Assembly (NCBI RefSeq): GCF_050313795.1
Contig: NZ_JBNPMC010000032.1
Location: 1 to 39,316, forward strand
DNA length: 39,316 nt
Direction: 5' to 3'
Source: CAMBRQ01 sp945870325
GTDB taxonomy: Bacteria; Bacillota; Clostridia; Lachnospirales; Lachnospiraceae
Shown: in pieces, positions 24,774 to 33,302 of the stretch
Numbering within the stretch: the first letter of the stretch is position 1
How the letters are laid out: each line of letters begins with the position of its first letter
Program-made: the position numbers and the translations under genes
Notes under the pieces: generated by a model
Told to the model about the DNA's origin: nothing
The model's database searches: none
The model's input: only the letters and a program-made list of their open reading frames with translations

Positions 24774-25328
24774 CTACTTCATAAACTTATCAATCGCCTG
24801 ATTCAACTTCTCAATCGCCTCCATATCATTCTCCTCCACAGCCTCAACAATACAGTGATTCATATGGTTCTTAAGCACCACCTTGCCCGTATTATTGATC
24901 GCCGCCCGTACAGCCGCCAGCTGTACCAGCACCTCGCTGCAGTCCGCATCCTTCTCTACCATACGTTTTACCGCCTCCAGATGACCGATCGCTTTCGACA
25001 GCCGATTGATTACAGCCCTCTTCTCCTCCGGGCTGTGAATATGCTTATGATCACTGTGCCCGTGAGTATGGCTATGCATATCGTGTACATGACTATGCAC
25101 ATGATTACTCTCCATTCCATCTATATGACTATGTGCATGCTCACTCTCCATTCCATCTATATGACTATGTGCATGCTCACTCTCCATTCCATCTACATGA
25201 CTATGCACATGATCACTCTCCATTTCCTCTATATGACTATGCGTATGCTTATGCTCTATGCCATGCGCATGCATAGATTCATGCTCCACCTCATGCCTGT
25301 GTGTATATGTATCTTCTGTATTTCTCAT
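24774..25328 (-). CDS. CsoR/RcnR-family metal sensor with histidine-rich repeat arm
   Basis: A 184-residue repressor of the CsoR/RcnR/FrmR (DUF156) family. I start it at 25328 (MRNTEDTYTH) because AAAGGA lies about 10 bases upstream and the longer frame overlaps rarA. The domain proper covers residues 99-184. C130, H155 and C159 reproduce the spacing of the Cu(I) triad Cys-His-Cys of CsoR; H158 is an additional possible ligand. Before it lie 98 residues with 29 histidines, built on a 12-residue repeat (HSHIDGMESEHA). Family members are usually 85-120 residues without such an arm. The arm may buffer Ni, Zn or Cu and present it to the sensor. No metal transporter is adjacent. It lies 23 bp after rarA. 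The family is certain; the metal is not. Confidence 0.9.
   Translation of the reverse strand: MRNTEDTYTHRHEVEHESMHAHGIEHKHTHSHIEEMESDHVHSHVDGMESEHAHSHIDGMESEHAHSHIDGMESNHVHSHVHDMHSHTHGHSDHKHIHSPEEKRAVINRLSKAIGHLEAVKRMVEKDADCSEVLVQLAAVRAAINNTGKVVLKNHMNHCIVEAVEENDMEAIEKLNQAIDKFMK
25089..25268. repeat. 36-bp in-frame tandem repeat encoding the His-rich arm
   Basis: Four 36-bp units start at 25089, 25125, 25161 and 25197, with a fifth degenerate unit from 25233. The second and third differ at one base, indicating recent duplication. The unit is a multiple of three, so changes in copy number would keep the frame and only lengthen or shorten the histidine arm. Confidence 0.9.
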
Positions 25329-25351
25329 AAAAACCAGTCCTTTACCAATTT

Positions 25352-26668
25352 CTAATTCTTTCTTATATATTCCATCCACGCCTTGATATCCCTCTCACGC
25401 CCATTATCACTCGGCTCATAGAATCTCTCGCCCGCAATCTCATCCGGCAGATATTGCTGATCCACATAATGATTCGGATAATCATGAGCATACTTATAAC
25501 CAATCCCATGCCCCAGTTTCTGCGCTCCTTTGTAATGAGCATCCTGCAGATGAGATGGAACTGTCGTCTTCGTACTCCTTACATTCTCTAACGCTGCGAA
25601 AACTGCATTGCATGCCGAATTACTCTTTGGCGCCGTTGCCACATACAGCACCGCCTGAGACAAGATAATCTGCGCCTCCGGCATTCCAATCCGTTCGACC
25701 GCCTGGGCAGCCGACACCGCCACAGTCAGTGCCATAGGATCTGCATTGCCCACATCCTCTGCCGCACAGATCATGATTCTTCTGGCAATAAACTTAATAT
25801 CTTCCCCTGCATACAGCATCTTCGCAAGATAATAGACCGCCGCATCCGGGTCAGAGCCACGCATACTCTTGATAAATGCAGAAATAGTATCGTAATGATT
25901 GTCTCCTGTCTTATCATAACGCACCACCCGTTTCTGAATACACTCCGATGCCACATCCAAAGTCAGGTGAATCTTGCCATCTGCACTGCGCTCCGTCGTC
26001 AGAATGCCAAGTTCCACTGCATTCAGCGCATTTCTTGCGTCTCCGCCGGAGATATCAGCCAGAAACTCCAGCGCATCCTCTTCAATGACTGCACCGTAAC
26101 TTCCCATTCCCTTCTCCATATCATAGACCGCCCGGCGAAGCAACGTCTTAATATCTTCTTTCTCCAGTGGATGCAGTTCAAAGATACTGGATCTTGAGAT
26201 CAGCGCACTATTTACTTCAAAATAAGGATTCTCTGTTGTAGCACCAATCAGAATAATGGTTCCGTCTTCTACAAAAGGAAGAAGATAGTCTTGCTGTCCC
26301 TTATTAAACCGATGGATCTCATCAACGAACAGGATCGTCTTCTTCTGATACATTCCCAAGGTATCCTTCGCCTGACGCACCACCTCTTCCATATCCTTCT
26401 TGCCCGCAACCGTTGCATTGATCTGGGTAAACTCCGCACTGGTAGTATTAGCAATCACCTTCGCAAGCGTAGTCTTCCCGGTTCCCGGAGGTCCATAGAA
26501 GATGATCGAACTTAACTTGTCCGCCTTAATCGCCCGATACAATAACTTGTCCTTACCTATAATATGCTGCTGTCCAACCACCTCTTCCAAAGTTGTCGGA
26601 CGAAGCCGGGAGGCAAGCGGCGCCTCCTTGTCCATATTCTTCTCTCTCATATAATCAAATAAATCCAT
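25352..26668 (-). CDS. rarA: Replication-associated recombination protein RarA (MgsA)
   Basis: A 438-residue AAA+ ATPase related to clamp loaders and RuvB, acting at stalled replication forks and ssDNA gaps. Walker A is GPPGTGKTTLA (about residues 58-68), Walker B FVDEIHRFNKGQQD, sensor 1 IGATTENPYFEVN, and the arginine finger region ISRSSIFEL. The C-terminal tetramerisation domain (RGSDPDAAVYYLAKML, DVGNADPMAL, HLQDAHYKGAQKLGHGIGYKYAHDYP) is intact. Length is normal. The ribosome site is weak. It lies between tcdA and the CsoR-like gene on the same strand, with 59 and 23 bp gaps. Confidence 0.96.
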   Translation of the reverse strand: MDLFDYMREKNMDKEAPLASRLRPTTLEEVVGQQHIIGKDKLLYRAIKADKLSSIIFYGPPGTGKTTLAKVIANTTSAEFTQINATVAGKKDMEEVVRQAKDTLGMYQKKTILFVDEIHRFNKGQQDYLLPFVEDGTIILIGATTENPYFEVNSALISRSSIFELHPLEKEDIKTLLRRAVYDMEKGMGSYGAVIEEDALEFLADISGGDARNALNAVELGILTTERSADGKIHLTLDVASECIQKRVVRYDKTGDNHYDTISAFIKSMRGSDPDAAVYYLAKMLYAGEDIKFIARRIMICAAEDVGNADPMALTVAVSAAQAVERIGMPEAQIILSQAVLYVATAPKSNSACNAVFAALENVRSTKTTVPSHLQDAHYKGAQKLGHGIGYKYAHDYPNHYVDQQYLPDEIAGERFYEPSDNGRERDIKAWMEYIRKN

Positions 26669-26727
26669 ATTTCATTCTCTCTTTCTGCAAGCTTCTCAAT
26701 CATGAAAGAATCGCGAAGCCTCGCCTG

Positions 26728-27465
26728 TTATCCCAGATTACTCACAAGTTCCCGAATCACCTCTCCGGCGATCAGAAGCCCTGCCACCGGCGGAACAAAG
26801 GACACGCTTCCCGGAATCGCTCTTCTGCTTCCCTTATCCTCTCCAGTCTCCCTTGCCGATACATCTACCGGCTTCTCCTTCGAATACAGTACCTTCAGAT
26901 GCTCTATTCCCCGGGCACGCAGTTCCTTCCTCATGACCTTGCACAGCGGACATACCGAAGTCTTGCTGATATCCACAATCTCGAAAAGTTCCGCATGCAA
27001 TTTATTTCCCGTTCCCATGCAACTGATGATTGGTATCTGATATTCCATCGCTTTTTCAACCAAAATTAATTTGGCAGTAACCGTATCGATTGCGTCTACG
27101 ATATAATCCGGTCTGCCTTCCGTCCCATTTTCGAATAACTGATCGACATTCTCTGGCAAAACGAACATCTCATGAGTAATTACCTCAGTCTGCGGACAGA
27201 TATCCCTGATTCTCTCCTTCATGACCAGCGTCTTATGCTGCCCCACCGTACTGTGGAAAGCAATCGACTGACGGTTAATGTTCGTCAGGGACACCGTGTC
27301 ATTATCCACGAGAATCAATCTTCCCACGCCGCTTCTTGCCAATGCCTCAATACAATGGGAGCCAACACCTCCAACGCCTAACACCATGACGGAAGCATCT
27401 CTTAATCTCTTTAGATTCTCTTCTCCTATCAATAACTCCGTTCTGGAAAATTCATTTACTGACAT
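26728..27465 (-). CDS. tcdA: tRNA threonylcarbamoyladenosine dehydratase
   Basis: TcdA (CsdL) uses ATP to cyclise t6A37 of ANN-decoding tRNAs to ct6A. I start it at 27465 (MSVNEFSRTELLIG), after GAGGAAGG, giving 245 residues. The E1-like Rossmann motif GVGGVGSHCIEALARSGVG and DNDTVSLTNINRQ lie in the first third, with the domain core DYIVDAIDTVTAKL. CPLCKVMRKELRARGI provides the family cysteine pair. The C-terminal GSVSFVPPVAGLLIAGEVI matches TcdA. It is upstream of rarA in the same direction. Confidence 0.94.
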   Translation of the reverse strand: MSVNEFSRTELLIGEENLKRLRDASVMVLGVGGVGSHCIEALARSGVGRLILVDNDTVSLTNINRQSIAFHSTVGQHKTLVMKERIRDICPQTEVITHEMFVLPENVDQLFENGTEGRPDYIVDAIDTVTAKLILVEKAMEYQIPIISCMGTGNKLHAELFEIVDISKTSVCPLCKVMRKELRARGIEHLKVLYSKEKPVDVSARETGEDKGSRRAIPGSVSFVPPVAGLLIAGEVIRELVSNLG

Positions 27466-27482
27466 TTTACCCTTCCTCATTT

Positions 27483-27554
27483 ATCTCTATATTTTTCTCT
27501 ATATTTATCTTTATATTTATCTCCATATTTATCTCTATATTCATCCATATATCT
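27483..27554. repeat. 12-bp tandem repeat upstream of tcdA
   Basis: Five units of ATCTCTATATTT-type sequence (27483-27542) with one or two changes each, plus a degenerate sixth unit. It lies 18 bp before the tcdA start, in the leader or promoter. Slippage would move promoter elements relative to the gene. Confidence 0.85.
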
Positions 27555-27611
27555 CCCGACTGCCGCTAATTTTCCCTCTTGTCAAGCCAGAACACCATCC
27601 GTAACCAGAGA

Positions 27612-28424
27612 TTAATTCATAATCAACTCATCCACGGTCACGAATTCAAATCCCTCCTCTTTTAGGATATCCACAATCCGAAGCGCCGCATCCACACTGG
27701 AATCATAACAGTCGTGCAATAGAATAATATCATCTTCCTCGGCTTCCGTCACTACTTTATTCACAATTTCGTCCACATTCTCCGTGGTCCAGTCCAGTGG
27801 ATCTATCGTCCACATAACAGGCATTACCTCAATCTCAAGTTCCAGTTCCCGCTGCCACAGTCCAAAAGGAGGACGCATATATTCTATATGTTTGCCAATA
27901 ATAGAATAGATCACCTCATCCGTATCCAGAATCTCCTTTTTTGCCTGTTCATCCGATACTTTGGTAATCTCTACATGATGATAGGTATGATTGCCAATCA
28001 GATGCCCTTCTTCGTCCAGACGCTTCACAAGTTCCGGATTCTCTTTTGCATTTTCCCCAATCAGGAAAAATGTTGCCTTTACCTCTCTCTCTTTCAGTCC
28101 ATCCAACAATCTTCCTGTGCATTTGCTGCTCGGCCCGTCATCAAATGTCAAGGCGATTCTTGGCGGCTCTTCCACCATTGAAGAACCTACATATGATACT
28201 GCTTCCTCAATCCCTTTCTCCTCCCCCATCTTTTCGGACGACTTCTGTTCATTATCTTCCTGCTCGCTTACCGACTTAATATCCGCATCTTTCGTCTGCC
28301 CGATCAGTTCCCTTAACTGCCCAAAATTCTCCGGATATACAGAGATTCCTACCAAATTCAGTAAGCAGAATGTATAGAATAATCCACATAGAATCTTTAT
28401 CTTATGACGCTTTACTGTATCCAT
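27612..28424 (-). CDS. Membrane-anchored polysaccharide deacetylase (NodB/PgdA type)
   Basis: A CE4 deacetylase that removes N-acetyl groups from peptidoglycan or another surface amino-sugar polymer outside the cell. The start at 28424 (MDTVKRHKIKIL) is preferred for its AGAGG at 8 bases. One N-terminal helix (ILCGLFYTFCLLNLVGISVY) anchors it, followed by an acidic linker. The NodB domain (about 90-270) has motif 1 TFDDGPS, motif 2 HTYHH, motif 3 RPPFG, motif 4 DPLDWT and motif 5 LLHDC. Motif 1 Asp pair and motif 2 histidines for metal binding are present. Such enzymes confer lysozyme resistance or act in sporulation cortex formation. It is divergent from the second MATE exporter. Confidence 0.92.
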   Translation of the reverse strand: MDTVKRHKIKILCGLFYTFCLLNLVGISVYPENFGQLRELIGQTKDADIKSVSEQEDNEQKSSEKMGEEKGIEEAVSYVGSSMVEEPPRIALTFDDGPSSKCTGRLLDGLKEREVKATFFLIGENAKENPELVKRLDEEGHLIGNHTYHHVEITKVSDEQAKKEILDTDEVIYSIIGKHIEYMRPPFGLWQRELELEIEVMPVMWTIDPLDWTTENVDEIVNKVVTEAEEDDIILLHDCYDSSVDAALRIVDILKEEGFEFVTVDELIMN

Positions 28425-28488
28425 CGCCATCACCTCTTACTGTTTAGCGCTTCATTTATTTATATGTAAGTTCGCAAACCAGTATGTA

Positions 28489-28511
28489 ATCCATTGCAAT
28501 ATATATTGGAT
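28489..28511. promoter_or_regulatory. Imperfect palindrome in the MATE/deacetylase divergent promoter region
   Basis: ATCCATT and ATTGGAT arms bracket a 9-base AT-rich centre, one mismatch per arm. It lies 49 bp before the MATE start. Size and symmetry suit a MarR- or TetR-type repressor, but no such gene is in the window. Confidence 0.3.
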
Positions 28512-28560
28512 GATGATATGCTATAAACACTACGTTTCAGGTCTACAAGGAGGTTCTATC

Positions 28561-29946
28561 ATGTCAGACATTCAGACAAAAGATACTCCCGTACAGGAGA
28601 ACAAGATGGGAACCATGCCGGTTCCAAAACTATTACTTAGCATGTCCCTGCCCATGATGCTATCCATGCTGGTGCAGGCTCTCTACAATATCGTTGACAG
28701 TATGTTCGTCGCACAGTTGAATGAGGATGCCCTGACTGCGGTGTCACTTGCATTCCCGATCCAGACTCTGATGATCGCTGTCGCTTCCGGTACCGGAGTC
28801 GGTATCAATGCCCTGCTTTCACGCAGCTTAGGCGAAAAGAATTATGAAGGTGCCAACAATGCTGCCAGAAATGGATTATTCCTGGGAATTGTAAGTTGCA
28901 TTGTCTTCGCTGTGATCGGCGGATTCGGGTCACATCTCTTCTTCGCAATGCAGACGGATAACCAGAGAATCGTTACCTATGGCACACAGTATCTGACCAT
29001 TATTACCATATGCTCCGCCGGTATCTTTCTTCAGATTACTTTTGAGCGGCTGCTTCAGTCCACTGGTAAGACAATCTATAATATGATTACCCAGGGTACG
29101 GGTGCAATCATCAATATTATTCTGGATCCAATCCTGATCTTCGGGCTCTTTGGACTTCCCAGGCTGGAGGTTGCCGGTGCCGCGCTTGCTACGATTATCG
29201 GTCAGATTGTCGCCGTATTCTTATCGTTTTATTTTAACATTAAGAAAAATAAAGAGATCAGTATCAATCTCAGAGGGTTCCGCCCTCACCTGCGCACCAT
29301 TACCGTTATCTACGAGGTCGGCATTCCTTCTATTATTATGCAGGCAATCGGCTCTGTCATGACCTTTGGAATGAACAAGATACTTCTCATGTTCTCTTCC
29401 ACAGCAGCAGCAGTATTCGGCGTGTATTTTAAACTGCAGAGTTTTATCTTCATGCCGGTCTTCGGGCTGAATAATGGAATGATTCCAATCATCGCTTTTA
29501 ACTACGGTGCCAGAAATAAAAAACGGATTACCCAGACCGCTAAGCTAAGCGTCGTAATCGCCGTATCCATTATGCTGATCGGACTAGCCATCTTCCAGAC
29601 ACTTCCAGGAGTCCTGCTTAAGAATCTGTTCGATGCTTCTGAGCATATGCTCACGATCGGAGTTCCGGCGCTTCGGATTATCAGCCTTAGTTTTCTGTTC
29701 GCCGGATACTGTATCATCGTTGGTTCCATTTTCCAGGCACTAGGAAATGGCATCTATAGTCTGATCGTATCGGCAGCCAGACAGCTATTCGTGATTCTTC
29801 CGGTTGCTTATATATTTGCCAAAGTCTTCGGACTGTCTATGGTATGGTGGTCCATTCCGATTGCGGAGATCGTATCGGTAATTCTATCGACAATACTTCT
29901 GAAGCGAATCTACCGAATGAAGATTCAGCCTTTAGATAACGAATAA
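28561..29946 (+). CDS. MATE family efflux transporter
   Basis: I start it at 28561 (MSDIQTKDTPVQENKMG), 7-8 bases after AAGGAGG, giving 461 residues with 12 predicted membrane helices. The helix 1 sequence LSMSLPMMLSMLVQALYNIVDSMFVAQL and SLAFPIQTLMIAVASGTGVGINALLSR are typical of the clostridial MepA/NorM-like subgroup. The second half repeats the pattern (GIPSIIMQAIGSVMTFGMNKIL). The protein probably expels cationic drugs or metabolites by H+ or Na+ antiport. It is monocistronic: divergent from the deacetylase, and ended by a hairpin at 29952-30002. It is distinct from the exporter at 2309-3712. Confidence 0.93.
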   Translation: MSDIQTKDTPVQENKMGTMPVPKLLLSMSLPMMLSMLVQALYNIVDSMFVAQLNEDALTAVSLAFPIQTLMIAVASGTGVGINALLSRSLGEKNYEGANNAARNGLFLGIVSCIVFAVIGGFGSHLFFAMQTDNQRIVTYGTQYLTIITICSAGIFLQITFERLLQSTGKTIYNMITQGTGAIINIILDPILIFGLFGLPRLEVAGAALATIIGQIVAVFLSFYFNIKKNKEISINLRGFRPHLRTITVIYEVGIPSIIMQAIGSVMTFGMNKILLMFSSTAAAVFGVYFKLQSFIFMPVFGLNNGMIPIIAFNYGARNKKRITQTAKLSVVIAVSIMLIGLAIFQTLPGVLLKNLFDASEHMLTIGVPALRIISLSFLFAGYCIIVGSIFQALGNGIYSLIVSAARQLFVILPVAYIFAKVFGLSMVWWSIPIAEIVSVILSTILLKRIYRMKIQPLDNE

Positions 29947-29951
29947 AAACG

Positions 29952-30002
29952 TGGCGTAAGATATCCAGGATTTTTTCTGATCCGTGGGGTATGCTTACGC
30001 CA
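29952..30002. terminator. Terminator between convergent MATE and flavin reductase genes
   Basis: TGGCGTAAG (29952-29960) pairs with CTTACGCCA (29994-30002), enclosing a further imperfect stem (GAT/ATC around a T-rich loop). It starts 6 bp after the MATE stop and 44 bp before the flavin reductase stop on the other strand. It could serve both directions, although a long U-run is absent. Confidence 0.55.
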
Positions 30003-30045
30003 TATTTCATAATATAATCTTTTATAATTTCTTCTTATATGATTT

Positions 30046-30615
30046 CTATCTTTTCTTTTTTACGCTCCAGCCGAATCCTCCCAGTTCTTTTCCGAGACTT
30101 AAATATTCTCCGTGAGAATACGCCAGAAGTCCGGTAGCATTCAAATCAAATTTTCCATTCTTCTTCATATATTTTTCATCTACCTGAACTGCCTTCACTT
30201 CTGCCAGAAACATATGATGTGATCCCAGTTCCTTAACCTCTGTCACCTGACATTCTATATTCACCGGACTTTCCTGAATAATCGGGGCATAGGACAATTT
30301 CTCACTTTTCCCCTTTGTCAACTTCATTTCTTTCCATTTATCCACATCTTTTCCTGACTTTACCCCACACCAGTCCGTAGCATATGCCAGTTTCTCCGTG
30401 GTCAGATTCACTACGAATTCCCCCGTCTCCTTAATCATATGATAAGAATAACGCTCCGGTCTGACGGAGATATAGAGCATCGCCGGATTCGTACAGATGG
30501 TTCCGGTCCATGCTACGGTCAGAATATTCGCATTCCCTGCCTTATCTGCGGCGCTTACCATCACCGCCGGAAGGGGATACAGCATATTGCCGGGCCGCCA
30601 TACTTGCTTTCCCAT
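30046..30615 (-). CDS. Flavin reductase-like FMN-binding protein
   Basis: A 189-residue protein of the flavin reductase/flavoredoxin family, which binds FMN in a split beta-barrel and supplies reduced flavin or electrons. I start it at 30615 (MGKQVWRPGNMLYPLPAV), 6 bases after AAGGAAG; the frame extends to 30654 without a site. Typical features are PAVMVSAADKAGNANILTVAWTG, NPAMLYISVRPERYSYHMI and GEFVVNLTTEKL. The physiological partner is unknown. It follows the pyrophosphatase gene by 39 bp on the same strand and probably shares its mRNA. Confidence 0.9.
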   Translation of the reverse strand: MGKQVWRPGNMLYPLPAVMVSAADKAGNANILTVAWTGTICTNPAMLYISVRPERYSYHMIKETGEFVVNLTTEKLAYATDWCGVKSGKDVDKWKEMKLTKGKSEKLSYAPIIQESPVNIECQVTEVKELGSHHMFLAEVKAVQVDEKYMKKNGKFDLNATGLLAYSHGEYLSLGKELGGFGWSVKKKR

Positions 30616-30654
30616 GGTACACTTCCTTTCTTTTGCACAAATGCTTTTTTTCAC

Positions 30655-32301
30655 TTACTGCTGCAATGCGCCAACTAACGTCGGAATCAACTGTTTCTTT
30701 CTGGATACTACGCCTTTTAACACAATCTTTTCTGCATCCTCTCTCAGATCAAACGCATCGATAATATAGGCTTTCGCATTATTTCCGCAGCAGATCAATT
30801 CTGTAGATTCATCCAGAATATCTGTCAGCATAAAATAAACCATCTGAAGATTATGCGACTTCAGCACTTTTGGCATATGCGGCTCCAGAACTCCCCTGAT
30901 CTCCTTCAATTCATCTTTATTCATAGAATTAATCTGTCCCACGCCAAATACAATATCATTTACCGTAAACTGCTTGAAATCCTGGAAGCAGATCTCTTCT
31001 GCGCTCTTGCCTTGAAGGCTGCTGCCCGCCTTGAACATCTCGCCGGCCATCTGTTCCATATTGATTCCGGCAATCTTCGCCAGTTTCTTGGCAACCTTCT
31101 CGTCCACCTGGGTACAGGTCGGAGAACGGAACAAAAGCGTATCTGATATGATTGCAGAACAGAGCAATCCTGCAATCGTCGGTGTAATCTTCACGCCATT
31201 CTCCTCATACATCTGATAAACAATCGTCGCTGTGCATCCAACCGGCTGATTACGGAAGAATACAGGTCCCATAGTCTCGATATTGCCAAGTCTGTGGTGA
31301 TCGATGATCTCCATGATATCGGCCTCTTCGATTCCATCAACTGCCTGGGACTTCTCGTTGTGATCTACAAGAATCACCTTCTTCTTGCTGACATTCATAA
31401 AACGTCGTCTGGATATAAAACCTTTAAAATGTCCATGACGGTCCAGAATTGGGAAATCACGGAACTTCTTCTTTGTCATAGCCTCTTTGATCTCATCTAC
31501 ATAATCTGTCATACGGAATGTAACAAGCGGCGCCTTCGTCATAAAATGCTTTACCGGAATACTCTGGTTGATCAGACGTGCCGCAGTAAATGTATCGTGA
31601 GGCGTGCTAATGATGACGATGCTCTGCTCCTCCGCTCTGCGGATCAGTTCATCAGATACCTTCGCTCCCTGGCACACGACAAGACAACTTGCATCAATAT
31701 CTACCGCACACTCCTGAGATTCATGCCTGTTCCCCAGAATAACCAGGTCATCCTTCTCAATGAATTCCTCCATAAGATCTGTATTCGAAGCCGCAATCGT
31801 TACCTTGCCCTTCGTAAAATATCCATGCTCATTCCCGGTAATCAATGTGCCGTCTAATGTCTGCACAATATTCTTATACTGCGTTCTGGCACTTGACAAT
31901 ATACAATTATCATAGACATCCATGTAAGAAGTTGCAATATCTCCGGTAGAAATCACACCCACCAGTTCTCCCTCTTTTAGAATCGGAAGGGTCTTGACAT
32001 TCTGCTCCTTCATCTTAGCCCAGGTATCTTTGATCGATACATTCGGCTCTACACCTTCTACCTTATGGATATCCATATCCTTTACCTGCATCTTTACATT
32101 CGGAAGAAGATTCGGAGGGCTCACTTTGAATTTCTTCAAAACATAATGTGTCTCCTCATTAATCTGTCCGGCTCTTCTTGCCACGTATTCATCACCTGTA
32201 ATCTGTTTTTTCAAATTCGCATACGCAATCGCAGAACAGATTGAATCTGTGTCCGGATTCTTATGTCCTACGACATATACTTTTCCTATTTTCTTTCCCA
32301 T
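30655..32301 (-). CDS. ppaC: CBS/DRTGG-containing manganese-dependent inorganic pyrophosphatase
   Basis: A 548-residue family II pyrophosphatase that hydrolyses PPi to phosphate. The DHH catalytic domain is split by a regulatory insert. HKNPDTDSICSAIAYA opens the protein. Residues about 70-305 form CBS-DRTGG-CBS (VKTLPILKEGELVGVISTGDIATS; FRDFPILDRHGHFKGFISRRR). Catalysis resumes with VDHNEKSQAVDG and EIIDHHRLGNIETMGPV. The DHHA2 domain closes it. CBS-regulated relatives are inhibited by AMP or ADP and activated by ATP or diadenosine polyphosphates, linking PPi removal to energy state. Length and layout fit the clostridial long form. No defects are seen. Confidence 0.95.
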   Translation of the reverse strand: MGKKIGKVYVVGHKNPDTDSICSAIAYANLKKQITGDEYVARRAGQINEETHYVLKKFKVSPPNLLPNVKMQVKDMDIHKVEGVEPNVSIKDTWAKMKEQNVKTLPILKEGELVGVISTGDIATSYMDVYDNCILSSARTQYKNIVQTLDGTLITGNEHGYFTKGKVTIAASNTDLMEEFIEKDDLVILGNRHESQECAVDIDASCLVVCQGAKVSDELIRRAEEQSIVIISTPHDTFTAARLINQSIPVKHFMTKAPLVTFRMTDYVDEIKEAMTKKKFRDFPILDRHGHFKGFISRRRFMNVSKKKVILVDHNEKSQAVDGIEEADIMEIIDHHRLGNIETMGPVFFRNQPVGCTATIVYQMYEENGVKITPTIAGLLCSAIISDTLLFRSPTCTQVDEKVAKKLAKIAGINMEQMAGEMFKAGSSLQGKSAEEICFQDFKQFTVNDIVFGVGQINSMNKDELKEIRGVLEPHMPKVLKSHNLQMVYFMLTDILDESTELICCGNNAKAYIIDAFDLREDAEKIVLKGVVSRKKQLIPTLVGALQQ

Positions 32302-32495
32302 ATATATTCACATCCTTTATTTACTCGCTTATTGATTCGCATATTTATCTACATCTTCTGATTCTATTCATATTATGCTTTGATTCATGCTATTTTCTAA
32401 AAGTTTTACATGCTCATTACAATGCCTATAAGTAAGAGTGCCATTTTTTTTGCATTTCGTCAACTACAAATTCTATGATATATACGTTTTTTTCT

Positions 32496-32525
32496 TTGAA
32501 CATTCCCCCTATTGTATGCTATACT
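32496..32525 (+). promoter_or_regulatory. Sigma-A promoter of the S1-domain gene
   Basis: TTGAAC (32496-32501), 18 bases, TATACT (32520-32525), followed by a leader of about 48 bases to the ATG at 32580. GAAAGGG lies upstream of the start. The match is good at both boxes. Confidence 0.7.
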
Positions 32526-32579
32526 AGTAACAGCATGTGAGAACGTATGAGTCTCGAGAGTTAGAAAGGGAATGTTACT

Positions 32580-33287
32580 ATGAGCGAAGAATTATTACGA
32601 GAAGAAACAACAGAAGAGGCTGCTGTAGATAGCACAGTGGAGACAATGGCAGATCTGGAGGATCATTTTGACGATGCCAATCCATGGAATCTTGTAGCTT
32701 CCTATATGGAACAGGGGACAGTTCTTCCTGTCAAAGTCGAAGGAATCGTTAACGGCGGCGCCATCGCTATGGTAGAAGGGCTTCGTGGATTCATACCTGC
32801 TTCCAGATTATCCTTATCTTATATCGAAGATCTGGAAACATATCTGTTAAAAGACATCGAAGTCAGAGTAATCGACGTAAATCAGGCAGAAAACCGTCTG
32901 GTATTATCTGCCCGTGAGATCCTGAAAGAAAAAGAAAAGAAGGCTCTGGAAGAAAAGATTGCTAATGTAAAAGTTGGAAGCGTTGTAACTGGCAAGGTAG
33001 AGACACTCCAGAACTATGGCGCATTCGTTCGCCTGGAAGATGGATTATCCGGTCTGGTCCACGTATCCCAGATCAGCCAGAAGCGTGTAAAATCACCACA
33101 GGATGTCCTGAATGTAGGTGATGAAGTTCAGGTTAAGATCATCGGTGTTAAAGATGGCAAGATCAGCCTGAGCATGAAGGCTTTGGAGGAAGTGAAGGAA
33201 GAACCGGTAGAGAAGGTTGTAATTCCGAAGTCTGAGAGCATTGGGACAAGTCTGGGGGATCTCTTTAAGGGGATTAAGCTGGATTAG
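32580..33287 (+). CDS. Two-S1-domain RNA-binding protein
   Basis: A 235-residue protein with an acidic N-terminus (1-35, Glu/Asp/Thr rich) and two S1 OB-fold domains: about 46-110 (GTVLPVKVEGIVNGGAIAMVEGLRGFIPASR) and about 128-200 (GSVVTGKVETLQNYGAFVRLEDGLSGLVHVSQIS). It is far shorter than ribosomal protein S1 and lacks an IspH fusion, so I call it an S1-like RNA-binding protein of the clostridial short type, probably touching mRNA or the ribosome. It is monocistronic with its own promoter. Its stop is 15 bp from the edge of structured element C, in the gene-free zone 33288-34538. Confidence 0.9.
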   Translation: MSEELLREETTEEAAVDSTVETMADLEDHFDDANPWNLVASYMEQGTVLPVKVEGIVNGGAIAMVEGLRGFIPASRLSLSYIEDLETYLLKDIEVRVIDVNQAENRLVLSAREILKEKEKKALEEKIANVKVGSVVTGKVETLQNYGAFVRLEDGLSGLVHVSQISQKRVKSPQDVLNVGDEVQVKIIGVKDGKISLSMKALEEVKEEPVEKVVIPKSESIGTSLGDLFKGIKLD

Positions 33288-33302
33288 ATGAGAATTTAGT
33301 TC

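Noticed and set aside
24732..25355. 207-residue plus-strand frame opposite the CsoR-like gene
   Set aside because: It is a shadow of the histidine-rich repeat; the opposite frame has a recognised domain, a ribosome site and conserved Cu ligands.
27278..27604. 108-residue plus-strand frame with Ile/Tyr/Leu repeats
   Set aside because: It is a translation of the 12-bp tandem repeat and the antisense of tcdA.
30600..30625. Another copy of the element tail (GTACACTTCC)
   Set aside because: It is the ribosome site and start of the flavin reductase gene read on the other strand; no closing stem or loop motif is nearby.
32302..32495. Riboswitch or leader upstream of the pyrophosphatase gene
   Set aside because: The stretch is AT-rich with no stable paired structure or known aptamer core that I could find; a clean minus-strand promoter is also not evident.
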